Assembly (NCBI RefSeq): GCF_002234675.1
Contig: NC_019866.2
Coordinates: 11,685,261-11,749,260, forward strand
Length of the DNA: 64,000 bases
Direction of reading: 5' to 3'
Source of the DNA: Oryzias latipes
Taxonomy: Eukaryota > Chordata > Actinopteri > Beloniformes > Adrianichthyidae
Positions within the stretch are counted from its first letter, which is position 1. Every line of letters starts with the position of its first letter. Position numbers and translations under genes: made by a program. Under the pieces are notes generated by a model, which saw only the letters and a list, made by a program, of their open reading frames with translations, was not told where the DNA came from and searched no databases. Below, in pieces: positions 21,728 to 34,000 of the stretch.

Positions 21728-23134
21728 GCTTAACAGGTGAAACAACATAACTCTGCATGTGCCAAAAACGAAACCTAACAGCTCTGTGTCTGGGTAGGCA
21801 GTAGTTTGGTTCCCTGTGAGCTTCACACTGAAGGATGATCAGTAGTGACACAATGATGACCAGAATGTTGTCAAAAAGAAAAAAAAAGGTTGAAGTGAAG
21901 TCCTGAGCTTTCCAGGAAAATGGAAAGCGTTTTATTTGTTCACGGAGCTGAATGCAAACCTGCATGCTTGGTATGTCTTTAACAGGTTCTCCAAGAACAT
22001 AACATTCAGCACCACTATGAGACTCTCCACAATGAAAAGTTTCACCATTTGCAGTTAAGAAAAAAAAGATTTACAAACTATTAGCTGGACCGATAAATAA
22101 CCATCTGGATTTACTGTTGCCGTGACGTCAGTGATGGAGCAGTGACACCTAGCTAGTTCACCATTTTCTGATGGTGAACTTATTGAAAAATGCTGAAGGC
22201 TGCAGAAGTCTTGTTCCCAAAAAGCAGTCGACCTTGAACATGAGTCTGTCAAGAATTACAACTCCAGATCCAAGATCTCTGAGGAAACATGGGCAGCCAT
22301 ATGAATTCAGTCATTTATTGTATTTTCAGTCACTATTGATGAAAGCACCAACATCACAGATATGTGCAGATGTGAATATTTATTTAAAGTGTTGAAGAGA
22401 CTGTCACAGTGGATTTTCTTGAATTGATGGACACAACAACAACTGATGACACAGTCAGCTCTCTAGTTACTGTGCTGGACGATGTTGAACTGGTCAAATG
22501 AAGTAATGATGGTCACTGATGGCGCTTCCATCAAAGGTCAGGAAGAAGGCAGGTGTTGCCTCAAAATTCAGGCAGAAACCAGGAAAAGATTCTTATAATA
22601 ATGAATGATAATAATAATGGACATTTCATTGTGTTTTGCACACTTGAATGACAGTAAATGTGTTTCTGCAAATGTGTTTCTGATTTGAATCCTGATATTG
22701 ACGGTCTGGTGAAGTTTCAGGAGAGAAAGGAGGTTAACTCCAAAAATGTTTGCAAGTTTAATTTAGTGTAATTTTGTCATCGTTTGGACGTTTACATTTT
22801 AGGAAGATGTTTCATTTTTTTCTGTAGCCCCTCTTAAATTTATTATCAGGATTGCTTCAGTGTCAGATTTAAAATATTCAGGCTGTATGAAATTGAATAA
22901 ACCAATATTTTTTAAAGTGAAATTCATTTCATTTAAGATCCATTGGCCTCTGTGAATGAATGTGTAATAAGAAATGATTAAGCTACCATGTTGGTTGAGG
23001 CATGTTTTCCAATTGGGTAAAAAACAAGAATAAAGCTTTATTTTGCCTTTACGCTACTGGTCCGGCCCAGTTGAGATCAGACGGGTTGAATGTGGCCCCC
23101 GAACCAAAATGAGTTTGACACCCCTGCCCTAGAG

Positions 23135-23723
23135 GGACATAGAAGTAAAAATTAAATATTACTGTTTTATCGTTCGCACGAGAAACCATCTGGTACACAC
23201 GAGAAACATACTGGTGCACACAGTGAACCAGAGTGTTTAAAAATTCTATACGTCCCTTTAGGGGCTCTGAATTTTTTCAACATTTAGAATTCACCACTTT
23301 TGACATATCTGCTGTTCTTGCTTGTAGAAATCAGATAAAGGACACCAGTTATGTCTATTTGTTTATCTACTTGTTTATTTATTTAAAGAAATAATTTACA
23401 AGCTCAAATTAATTCAAAGGAAATATTATTTGAGGGAATGGTGGTTTAAAGCAGAAATAGGATATACCTTTACCTGCAAATAACCTATATATATTGCAGG
23501 TATATACCTATACCTGCAAACAACAAAGAAGTAAACAAAAAGCCTATCTTACTTTTGATTAGCACATTTCTACATTTACAGATTTGAAAGAAGAATGCAT
23601 CTTTACATTATTACATACATTATTAACCCACATGACAATCAAGTGTCAAATGAAATATTTGATTCCATGTCAGTGAAACTTTCTAAGAGCGTATCAGATG
23701 TGACACAAACACACATGCACAGA
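23135..23723 (-). other. ANKS4B 3' UTR and spacer
   Basis: AT-rich sequence between the outer hAT and the ANKS4B stop codon. It contains a short internal duplication around 23460-23520 (ATACCT...CCTGCAAA twice). No coding exon is seen. Confidence 0.4.
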
Positions 23724-26246
23724 TCATAGGCAGCTGTCCTTCATGATGCCAGGACTCTCGATTGCTTTTCTCCTGCGAGCCACAGCATCTAAGATCTTCT
23801 TCCTGGGCCCCAACTGAATGCGAATGCTTTTCAGGTCATCATCAGAGCAAAGCAGAAGTGCTTCCAAGTCCAGATGCTCTCGACTAAATGCAAGTGTGAA
23901 CTGTGGCAGGGAGAGGGCAGACAAGAACACTTCTAAAGGAGAGTTTTCCTTGTCTTCATCATCATCAAGTCCCAGATCGTCCTGATCCCAATTAAGGTCA
24001 TCGTCATCAACCTCCCCATCACCGCCGGCATTTTCCTCCCCCTCAAAGAGCTGATTCTGAACAAGGTAGCCGAGACTTTCGTTGTTCCCGCTGGGAAGGT
24101 CTTCCGCATCCATGTTCATCTTCTTCATGAAGATCAGACCTCCAAGACCAGGTCGGTTGAAAATGGATTGCTGGACTTTTCCTGATTCTTCCTCGCCGTC
24201 CTCATCAAACTGGTTTGTCATTTCCTCTTCTAACATATCTTCGTCCTGCTCGTTGAAGACTCCGAGAAATTCTGGCTTATCAGGTGCTCCATTGTCCTGT
24301 TTGCCGTAGATAACGTTCGGATCTCCTGGCCTCTGCAAAGTGCCTTTGTCTTTCATACCAAGCCTCTTCTGCAGTGTACCTTTGACCCTGGCTGTAACGG
24401 AGCCAGTTTTTTCTGCAGCAATCAGCTTGGAGAATTGCTCATTAACTCCAATCTTGTTTCCATCCGTAGATTCAGCTGATCCCATGCTTTCATTATCAAA
24501 ACTGCCTGATCCTCTGTTCATTTTGACCATCTTACTCTGATGCTTCTTCTTCACCTTTTCGCAGAGTTTTACTCGTCTCTCTGCTTCTTTCTGAGCCTCC
24601 TTCTTCAAGTTGGCAACCTTTCTCGAATTCTGATTGGTCTGCCTCGAAGCAGCGGCATCCAGAAATCGCACGATTTCCATGTGGCCATGAGACGCCGCCA
24701 CATCCATGGCTGTGTGGAAGTCATTATCCAGAGCGAAGAGGTTGGCGCCAAAGTTGACCAGGAAGCTTACGATGTGCATGTGGTTGTTTGATGCAGCATG
24801 ATGCAGCGGTGTGTTCCCCCAGATGTCACTTTTGTTGGGATCTCCTCTGTGTGACACAAAGGGAAAAGGAATTTTTAAATGTTTGAATGTTAATATTATT
24901 GATACTTTTAACAAAATGTCTTGCTTCACAAATGTTAATCGCAGTATAATTTAAATTATAAGTCTAAAGAAAAAAGTTGGATGCAGGCTGATGTCATTCT
25001 GATGCAAAATTTGTGTGGGTAAAAAAAAAGTTTAGAGCTAAGGGAAAAAAATTACAATCCAAACTGTTTTTTAGCATGTTTAGAGTCAACTTTCACTGCA
25101 AACACTCTCTTTTTCATTAAAGTTGTACATTTATAAAAAAGATTACTTCATTTTAAAGGTTCAGTTCACTGGGATTTTATGTTGACATATCTTGGTTAAG
25201 ACCATGGCAACCAGCACATGATTGTGGGTTGTTAACCTATAAAATAACTGCTCACAAAATCCACTCACAGCCCAGAGGCTCTGAGGCCGAACATATGTTT
25301 TCTTATAAAATCCATTCACAGCCCAGTTACTAATCATCTGCTCCACATTTCTAACTTGATTGTTAATGATATTCTCAGGTTTTATGGCAAGAAAGCACAA
25401 AAAATGAGATTTCTTCAAATTGTATAAACAAGAGAACACAAAGGAATAAAGGTCAAGCTAAATGGTAAACTATTAAGATTGGAAATCCTCCTGTGATTGA
25501 CCTTTTTGCCACAGCAATAAAAGTTTTGATTGCTGTATTCCAACCACGCCTTGTTATAAATTTTATCTCCTGCGGGTTACGACAAAAGCAGAAGTGTTTT
25601 CAGTTAATTTAGACATTAAAGACAAAGCAAGTTAAATGTATTAATTATGTTACAGACATTTTCTCTGATGCTCATGCTACATTTTAGCCAGATGGTGAGA
25701 GGCTTGAAGAGGGGGTGGTGAGGATAGATGAATGCCTCTTTTGTTTCACATCAAGGATGTGGCTGATTGAACATTTGGTTCAGCTCATGGGAGAGAATTG
25801 AGTTATTTGTTTTTTGTTCATAATGAGGCTGGGGGAAAAAAACAAAATTCATAACATGAGGAAATAAACCAGTCAAAATTTTTCTTTTTAACCTTTGGCC
25901 AAATATTTCTGTTTATTTCACCTGTGTATATATCTACTTGGTTCAGTTTTGAACAACAGAAGCCATCATATTTACAGTATTTTTTTCATGGTAAATTTTA
26001 CTCCCTCCTCAAATATATAATTTTTACAGATAAACAATGTGAAAAATGTAAATTTTCAGAGTAAAGTGACAGACAAATTCCTTACTCTCTGCTGCATATG
26101 AGCTGAAGAGCTTCGACGTGTCCGTGAAAAGCAGCCAGGAGGGTGGGGGTCATACCATCTTCATCTGCAGTGTTCAGGTCTTTCCTCGTGGCCTCCTTCA
26201 GTAGGTCCAAATAACCATCAGCCGCTGCTTTGTGGTACCTAGACAT
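23724..26246 (-). CDS. Ankyrin repeat and SAM domain-containing protein 4B (Harp)
   Basis: Two coding exons, 26086-26246 and 23724-24846, give 427 residues (human about 417). ANKS4B is a scaffold of the intermicrovillar adhesion complex at the tips of brush-border microvilli; in mammals it binds harmonin (USH1C) and MYO7B and links them to protocadherins. Three ankyrin repeats occupy about 1-125 ([56 protein letters not shown]). A basic region that may form a coiled coil follows (about 130-165), then a low-complexity acidic middle with the conserved [11 protein letters not shown] motif, and a C-terminal SAM domain (about 345-415, [29 protein letters not shown]). The last residues DSCL fit a class I PDZ-binding motif. 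The start is [11 protein letters not shown]. Confidence 0.95.
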
Positions 26247-27295
26247 CTTCACAAAGAACTGAAAAGAGAGATCTGTTTGTGTCTCTTCTTTCGTCCTCTC
26301 ACCACAGTGCAAGATGAACAGCGGCCGCTGCAGATCCAAGCTACAAAGTGATCACTGGGCGTATAAGCAGCTCAGAGCCATAAAACAAAAGCAAAGTCCA
26401 GTTCTCTGCTGTCAGCTGCATCAACTCATCATTGCTGCTCTTTTTAGCTCACAATGTCACATAGGAATGTCTGGTGTGAACTAACAGCTATGACATTCTT
26501 TTTTTGAATACAGTCCCATAATATTAATTTGTAAATAATGATGATGATGATAATGTCTTATTCCAGAGATATATCTTAAAAGTCAATACAAATATGAAAA
26601 TATACAAGAAATATCCAAAAGGGAGTGAGAAGAAGTAAATGCTTTATAAATTCTCACCCCTACGCCCGCCATTACTACTATTATTAACTTTAATGAGTAC
26701 ATATTCCGTATCATTTATGGATAAATATACACATAAAAACATAAACAGGTGGAAACATCTGAGACACATTTTTCACGTGTAAACACTCATTTCATTCCTT
26801 TTAAATCTTACACAATTCAAGTTTTACTGATAAATATTTCAAAGTTTATTTATGTTTTGTAAATGTAACGATAATAATTATACTTACTGAATTATAAATA
26901 TGTTTACTGATTGTTGTAGACAAAATATATAATAGCTCAGAGTTGTTTCTATTTTTATTTTATACATTTTGCGCCTCAACACAATGCACAATTATTGAGT
27001 GGATTTTATCTTTCTGTCCGCTAGGTGGCAAAAGAGATTTGTCGTTGAATTTTTAGTATGGGCCGAAGAAGAACTTGTCAACAGAGCTTGACCAATCAAA
27101 AGCAATCATCCTCCCTGCTGTTTCTTCCGGGCCGCTCAGACTCTGAACTACACCATGAAGTTGTGGTTGTCAAACACTCTTTGGTTAATGTTTTCACCGC
27201 TTGACAGATCAGACTGACCTCCAGCTATCCTCCCCTAACTTACTGTGGTGAATTCCGTTTTTAATCGTGTTCTAACCGGAAACTCTCGCGCAGAG
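26247..27295. promoter_or_regulatory. Intergenic region between divergent ANKS4B and SLC25A17
   Basis: About 1.05 kb between two start codons facing away from each other, so it should hold both promoters. The stretch near SLC25A17 (27000-27295) is less AT-rich. The middle (26500-27000) is strongly AT-rich with no recognised element. No specific factor site is claimed. Confidence 0.4.
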
Positions 27296-30200
27296 ATGTC
27301 AAACAACGGCGGTTCGGCTGTCGGCCTTCTGTCCTACGAGACGTTGGTTCATGCGGTGGCAGGTGCGACGGTGAGAAGTCGAGACAGAAACGAAAGTCTA
27401 AAACCCGATTTATATGTACATGTACTTTCAGTCCAGATGATTCCCGTGTTTGGTGTGGGTTAGTTTTCACGCAGCCCTGTTTTACAGGGGAGTGTGACGG
27501 CCATGAGCGTGTTCTTTCCTCTGGACACGGCCAAAAGCAGATTGCAGGGTCAGTTATTGCTGGTTTTACTACATCTGATATTCTAGTTCATCATGAGGGT
27601 AGGCATTATTTAAGATGTAAATTTGTCCTTGTTTAAATCAACAGAAATGGTAAGACAATTATATTATAATCCCATTTGTCAGCTTATTTTTTTTAGTTTG
27701 GTATTTTATTATAATATATTATTGTTTTAGTATTAAACACTGGTATAAACATAACCTTTATTGCTTTTGTTTCCCATTTGAAAGCTAAATTAAGTGAAAG
27801 TCTAATACCAGTATAATTTTTTTTGCATAATATATCTCTTAAGCACAATTCCCAAGTTTATATTGAAGTATAATATTTTCCTTTAGTGGATGAGAAGCGG
27901 AGGTCTCGCTCCACCCCTGTCATTCTGGCTGAGATAGCAAAAGAAGAGGGCTTGTAAGTTTTGTTTTCTACCAGTACACCGCATTAAAACTTTTATAACT
28001 TTGTTTTTATAACTTAATGATTTCACTTTTTTTTTAATCCTTTAGCCTATCTCTGTACAGAGGCTGGTTTCCAGTCATTTCCAGCCTCTGCTGCTCCAAC
28101 TTTGTTTACTTCTACACCTTCAATGCACTGAAGAAGGTGGCGGCAGCTGGACCAGGCAAACCCAGACCAAGCAAAGACCTGCTGATGGGGGTTGTTGCTG
28201 GTAAGGCCGCATATAAATGAAACATCAAAAACCCTGACCTAAAGATGTATATGGGATCTTATAGTTCTTCTTGCTTAAAAAAAAGTTACAGTAAAGTTGT
28301 TGCCTTTTTTGTTTTCTAGTTGGTTCATTACAAGTTTAAACAAATAAAGAACTTCTTATGTTTGTTAGTAAAAGTTTTTGTATGGATTTAGTTGCACAGT
28401 CCTGTGACTAGAAGTGACAAATCTTTCATATATACTATACTATGTCTAACCAGGAGAATTACTAAAACTCCAATCTTGTTAAAAAGTGATAAACTTCTAC
28501 ACCAATTCTTATCAATGTAAAAGTTAATCCCGGACAAGCCCCCAATTGTTAAATTCTACAGATTGTAGAAAAAAAAAAACTAAAAGGTGCACAGTGCATA
28601 GTCAAAAGTTATGCAAAATAGATGCAAGGTTAATTTGACAAGTATCTATATTTAGAAACTAGTAGACTTTTCTTCAAAAGTGATCCATCAGCAGCAGCAA
28701 TCCTCAGACTTAGAGTAGTCTCCCAGCTGATATGGACTACATTGTCACTTTGTGACAATTTGGAGGGAAAAATCCTGCAGATCACAAACAAAAAGAACAC
28801 AGATGCACATAACATCCCATGACCCAAAGTTTGGAACAGTGTCGTCAAATAATGCTCTGTAATCCATCTTAAATGCCAAAATTACTTTTTCATTGCTGCC
28901 ATAAAATAAAAATGTGTTTTTCAGGGGTTGTGAACGTGCTCCTGACCACGCCCATGTGGGTGGTCAACACTCGTCTGAAACTGCAGGGGGTGAAATTCAG
29001 AGACGAGGATCTCCATCAGACTCATTACAGAGGCATATTCGGTTCGTGGTATTTCTTTGTGCAAAAAGATAAAATAAAAGGAGTCTACAATATGTGGATC
29101 ACTTTCACACCTCATTTAATCCTGATTTTTCTTGTCAGATGCTTTTTCACAGATCATTGCCAACGAAGGAGTAGGAACACTGTGGAACGGCACTCTGCCG
29201 TCTCTCATCCTCGTCCTCAACCCGGCTGTGCAGTTCATGTTTTATGAAGCCTTGAAGAGGAAAGCAGGAAAGGGAGGGAAGAAGGTGAGAGGACACAAGA
29301 AAAATGGAGGAGCAGAAAGCTTTTGGGGTTCATTTAAGCTCCACCTAACTAAGAGAACCAATTTCTATGGAGATCTGGAAAATTAGTTGACACTTAAGTC
29401 AAGAATTTAAAGATAACGCCGGGTAGTTGGAACTGATAAAAAAAAGTGTGAAAATTCTTTAACATTGGAACCTTAGCTCCAGTGTTTACATTCTTTCGTC
29501 TACCGCATCTTTTCACCAATCAACGCATTAAACAGAACTCCAACGGATGCTGCCGCAGAGAAAAGCGGCGCCGCAGCCGTCTGTCAGTAATGTGTTGCAC
29601 ATCGGTGCAAAGCCAGAAGGAAAAGTCGCTTTTCTCTGCACCAGAATCTGCTGATTTAAAGATTTCCGGTATGTCAAAAGAACCAGTGTCATTTAGGTGT
29701 TGCTGTGACATAATTGGTGTTAAAGGATTTACTATGGTGGCCCTAAAGTTCAAATCACATCAGCAATCACTGAATGCAAAAACACCAGAAAGATCACAAC
29801 AAGTAAAAGTACAGTTTTGATCCAGTTACCAGCTTAGACGAGGAAAACAAAAAGACATACTCAGAAATGCAGTTTAATCCTGAAATTCCTTTATACATCA
29901 TGCCACAATAACATGTTCAAACACCAAAAGTGTGAATTTCATTGGAGTTGGTCTTTAAACACCAATTTTTTCATTTAATTTATCATCATTGCAGAACTTT
30001 TGTAAGTTAATTTTTTTCAAGTCTGAATGCCGATATTGACAGCAAATGAAAAGGAAAGTGCAACCCTGTAAAAATAAAGTCTAGAGTCCTGAACTCAGTA
30101 TTGCAGTCATGTTCCAGGATTAATTTAAAAATAAAAACAGTTTTTTCTCTTCATTTAACCACAGATATCCTCAGCACAGATTTTTCTCATTGGAGCCATT

Positions 30201-30663
30201 GCCAAGGCCGTTGCTACCACGGTAACATATCCTCTACAGACAGTTCAAGCCATCCTGAGGGTAAATTCTTTGTTTGAAGTATTTTAAGCTCATTTAAACA
30301 TGAATTACTGAATTTTTGAGACGAGATCTAACTCTTCAGAATGTTTGTTTCCTAGTTCGGCCAGTACAAAGGTGACGGTAAAGGCGGTCTGATGGGCAGC
30401 CTCTCCAACATTTTCTTCCTCTTCATGGACAGAATCAGGTCAGTACAGCAGGAATTAAAGCCACATACTCAAATATCCGGGTCTTCGTCATTTCTATAAA
30501 CGTTCTGTGTTGCAGGAATCACGGTGTTCTTGGTCTGTACAAAGGCCTGGAGGCCAAGCTGCTGCAGACGGTGCTGACTGCCGCCCTCATGTTTGTCGTC
30601 TACGAGAAGATCACTTCTGCTACTTTCAAAGTCATGGGTCTGAATAAGAAAATGAAGCACTGA
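27296..30663 (+). CDS. slc25a17: Peroxisomal membrane carrier SLC25A17 (PMP34)
   Basis: Nine coding exons: 27296-27370, 27488-27548, 27887-27953, 28046-28200, 28925-29041, 29139-29284, 30165-30260, 30356-30438 and 30516-30663. They give 315 residues (human 307). It belongs to the mitochondrial carrier family but is located in peroxisomes, where it exchanges CoA, FAD, NAD and adenine nucleotides. Three carrier repeats are visible, with signature turns [10 protein letters not shown] (about 35-44), [11 protein letters not shown] (about 130) and [10 protein letters not shown] (about 240). Conserved stretches include [20 protein letters not shown] and [20 protein letters not shown]. The start is [10 protein letters not shown]. 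All introns are GT-AG; the donor of exon 5 (GTTCGT) is weak. Intron 6 carries a repeat at 29407-29958. Confidence 0.96.
29407..29958. repeat. Short non-autonomous repeat in SLC25A17 intron 6
   Basis: The ends show TTTAAAGA (left) and TCTTTAAA (right) as short inverted repeats. The right end (GAGTTGGTCTTTAAAC) resembles the ends of the repeats at 17187, 19780 and 32124. No coding capacity was recognised, and the boundaries are approximate. Confidence 0.4.
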
Positions 30664-31818
30664 GAGCTGCTGTTTGAACACATCAATGCACTTTTCAGCA
30701 GATTTGGTCTGTGTCTACAGATGATGTGCAGTGAGTAATGCTTGTTGAAGTCTTCAGCATGTTCTAATAAGGGCAGACAATTAAAATCAGGGGCATTGCC
30801 TTAACAGCTTTGATCTATGCTAGAAAAGTTCCTTCTTTTTGTCGGTTTCCATAAATCTATTTTAACTGGGCATTTATTTCATTTAAACAGCTGAAACACA
30901 GGTGGTTATTATTTTGCATTTAATTATTAACCAGTAAAACTGTTTCCGCCCTTTTCCCAGACTCTAGGTTTTACATTAAAGAATTGAACTTGCACTGATT
31001 TTTAACTTAAATCTTGATTTAAAAAAAACTAAAAACGTAAGAGATTTGTGATCATTACATTTAGCCTGAATCACTGGTGCCATTCCATAAACTCTTAAGT
31101 GTGAACTGCAGCCCGATTTTGGAGAAATATAACCCATCTGTCAGTTCTTGCACCTTGAATCGACTTAAACATTTACTGATGTGTGGAATTGTTAAAGATA
31201 TGAATCAAAAGCTTCATCTGATGCCAAGCGGACCTTCAGTCCTAGCAAGACAATGTTTCACTGTGGCTGATAGTTGACGCCAAACATGGCTCTGAGTTAT
31301 TCCTAGAAAATGTTTACTGCACTCAACTTTCAGCATTCAAGTCACCTTTTTTTTTTTAAAAAAGGTTTGTTTATCAGATGACAATATTTTTGCTGGCTTT
31401 GCCAGCTGATGTGCTCCAAAGGCTGAGATCTGCAGCTACTTTGGTTTTGAGACCAATCACGTTTTCTGAGAAACAACCAGGCCTTTCCTTTTTTTTTTTT
31501 CTTTTTTAATACCCATACCTAAAAGAATACTGTTTCTTATCAGATCACCTCTGTTTACCTTTAATTTGACTCACTTGTACAAATTGGGTCAGTTAATTTC
31601 ATAATGAATAAAGATGCATTAGGACAAAAGTTACACTTCATCACTGATGTCACTTATTGTCCCACCCTGGAATTGTACTTAAAATGTTTACAGAAGTATT
31701 TTGTAAATGTTAAGAGACTTGTCTTTATATCATTTTACTAATTTACAATGGTTTTTGAATTTTTTTTTTTCTTTAAATGAACTTCTCTTTTTTATGACTG
31801 TCACCACAGAACAATAAA
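30664..31818 (+). other. SLC25A17 3' UTR with AATAAA signal
   Basis: About 1.15 kb of non-coding sequence after the stop codon, ending at an AATAAA hexamer at 31813-31818. The DXO stop codon lies on the opposite strand at 31925, so the two genes converge with only about 100 bp between their ends. Confidence 0.6.
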
Positions 31819-31924
31819 GCTTAAGGAACAGAAAAATCACTTGTATGTTTAATAACATTAAGAATGTTTATTAAAAACTCATTAAAAAATTCATACAGTT
31901 AGGAGTTGTGGAAGAGCTGGTGTG

Positions 31925-34000
31925 TTAGTGATGTGATTCCTGATTTCCGCTCATCCCATCTATGAACCAGCGTGGCAGGAAGGAGTACTGGGAGTCCCTG
32001 TGCACAGAGTAGGTCACGTCTTTGTAGGGTTCCCAGGAAAACAAATACACCAGGCTGCAATGAAAGCATTTTGTTACAACCACAACATTTATTTGCTCTA
32101 AATATGTAAAAGCTGTGGCTCTTTTAAAGACCCTCTCCCAGCAGTCTTAATTATGAGAATGTGCTTTTATAACCCAAATCAAACAGCCTGTGACCTTTTC
32201 TAGGATGTATTTTCTGCAGTTCATCACAAATTTGCCTCTCATTTGTGGGTGGGACTGTTGGCACAGAACAACCCCGCCCCCCTTTACGGTGCCAAGAGCT
32301 TAGAGCAGGGAGCCTGTGGGTCGCCCAACATATTTTCTACCTCACAAACGAGCTCTTTTACAGCATTTTCTGTGGTCTACTGATTCACAATAACCTCAAT
32401 AAAGAAATACTCATAGCTAAATTGTCTTAATAACTGTCCTCCATCAGAAAAATGTCACAAGAACATGTTAAAAACACCAAAAACATTGTTTTATTGGCGT
32501 GGGTCTTTAAGCAACTCGCCTGTGGTCGTTTTCTGTGACGATCGCCTTTACAAAGGACAGGAAGTCGCAGCAAAAGTTCATGCAAACGGTGGGCCTCCAG
32601 CAGTTGTATTCATTCTGCAAAAGATAAAAAGAAGACTGTTTTCACAGATTCAATCCCTCTAACCATCAATTCTGAAACTCTACCTTGATGAGTTGGGACA
32701 CTTTAGAGACGAGGAAAGTCTCCGTGGAAACGACCACCCCGTCGTGATCCTTGAAACCTGCCACAATACGAGGAACTCCAGGTAGAAAAGACTGCGCCCA
32801 CCACTTGAGTAGTTTGAATCTGAATTTAGCCATTGAAAGGATAGTCATCAACGTTTGTTTGCAAACTTTACAGGCCAATGATGAGTCTCTCATTCACCTG
32901 TGGAAGTTGCTGCGCTGTTTTGGAGTACAGATCTCTGGAGAGGTCTTGAGCTCCACATAGCAGGCAGGAGGAGGAGGAGCGTTGGGATCTTTATCCCGAC
33001 AATCCACCTCCCCGGAGAACAGGAGTTTGTGATCTGCAAGTCGAGTCTGAACCACAGTGCAGAAGGCCTCGTTGGTGTTAACCACTCCACTGGGGTCAGG
33101 TAGGCTGTCGGCGTTATCTGAAGACAAAGTTTGAGTCTCATCGCTTAAGCATCCGTCAGTCTCCATGACAGTAAAAAGATTTAGCAAACCAAATAACATG
33201 GAAACTCCTACCTGCACAGGTGTACTGCTCAAACTTGTAGCCCCAGTACATCATCTCTTTGTTTCTTTCAGGACGCTTCTCCCGTTCAATGCGAGCGGCT
33301 TCCGTTTCCACTTCACTGATGTAAACAGTGCCGTTGAACTTGGTGGCTGCCAGCAGCCAGCCCTCCTTTGTCTCGTACGGTGTGGTCAGCAGCTTGGTCA
33401 GGTGGCCTCTCCATGTGACAAAGTCGACATCTAAAGCACTGGACGAAGCAGAAGTTGATTGAACAGGTAGACGTGCTGCTAAAGGTCAAAGGTTATTGTT
33501 CATCGGGAGCCAGACATAGAAGTAAGAGGGTAACCTCACCGTGGCGAGTCTGCAGTCCCTTTTGATTTAAGCGTCTCTTTGTTGGCTAAGATCCAGCGAA
33601 GAATATGGTCCAGCTTTTCTTTCACATTTTCATCTCTTCTTACGTAGCGGTCCTTGTAACCGTCTTTCAGGTCAAAATTGGGATTTTTGTCCGGTTCCAC
33701 ATAGTATCTCATTTGTCGTCCGTCATTAAAAAATCTGCGCTGAGAGTCGAGAGAGAAACATCCCACTTCCACCGGCTGTCTGTACAAAGGAAAGTCTCTC
33801 TCGTAGAGGTCCTTCCTGGTGCTCAAAGTCTGAGATCTTAGAGGGGTTTGCCCTGTTTTTACGTCTAACTGATCCCTGTGGTGAGTTAGGGGATCACCAT
33901 CAGAATGATTTCTTCTACCATGGCCTCTTTCTCGCCTGTATGCTGAATGATGATGGTTGTGGTATCTGGAGTTGGGACTGCGGGATCTGTGATGGTCCAT
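31925..34000 (-). CDS. dxo: Decapping and exoribonuclease protein DXO (DOM3Z)
   Basis: Six coding exons: 33540-34000, 33212-33438, 32898-33117, 32684-32819, 32520-32614 and 31925-32054. They give 422 residues (human 396). DXO removes incomplete or non-canonical (including NAD) caps from RNA 5' ends and degrades the body 5' to 3'. The N-terminus (1-50) is a His/Arg-rich low-complexity tail. Conserved parts are FPLYRQPVEVGCFSLDSQRR, NFDLKDGYKDRY, TWRGHLTKLLTTP, PDPSGVVNTNEAFC, FSGEVDCRD (metal-binding Glu and Asp), CYVELKTS (metal-binding Glu), KWWAQSFLPGVP and the C-terminal YLFSWEPYKDVTY. The last intron has a GC donor at 32518-32519 and is almost filled by a repeat. It lies head-to-head with STK19, as in the human MHC class III region. 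Confidence 0.95.
32124..32510. mobile_element. MITE-like repeat in the last DXO intron
   Basis: A 387-bp block with short inverted ends TTTTAAAGACCC and GGGTCTTTAA. It ends only eight bases inside the intron from the GC donor. The interior is GC-rich relative to the intron and has no coding capacity. The ends match the TTTAAAG-type repeats elsewhere in the window. Confidence 0.55.

Larger units (their letters stand above)
20419..23126. mobile_element. hAT DNA transposon (outer), decayed
   Basis: The ends are CAGAGGTGTCAAAC and GTTTGACACCCCTG, imperfect inverted repeats of the hAT type. They are flanked by a perfect 8-bp target duplication CCCTAGAG at 20411-20418 and 23127-23134. The interior around 22300-22500 holds a decayed transposase-like stretch (a LDEST-NITD-type motif at about 22335-22370, typical of hAT proteins of the ZBED5/GTF2IRD2-like group), interrupted by stops. 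A second hAT with its own target duplication is inserted at 20607-21727. Without that insertion the element would be about 1.58 kb. Confidence 0.9.
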
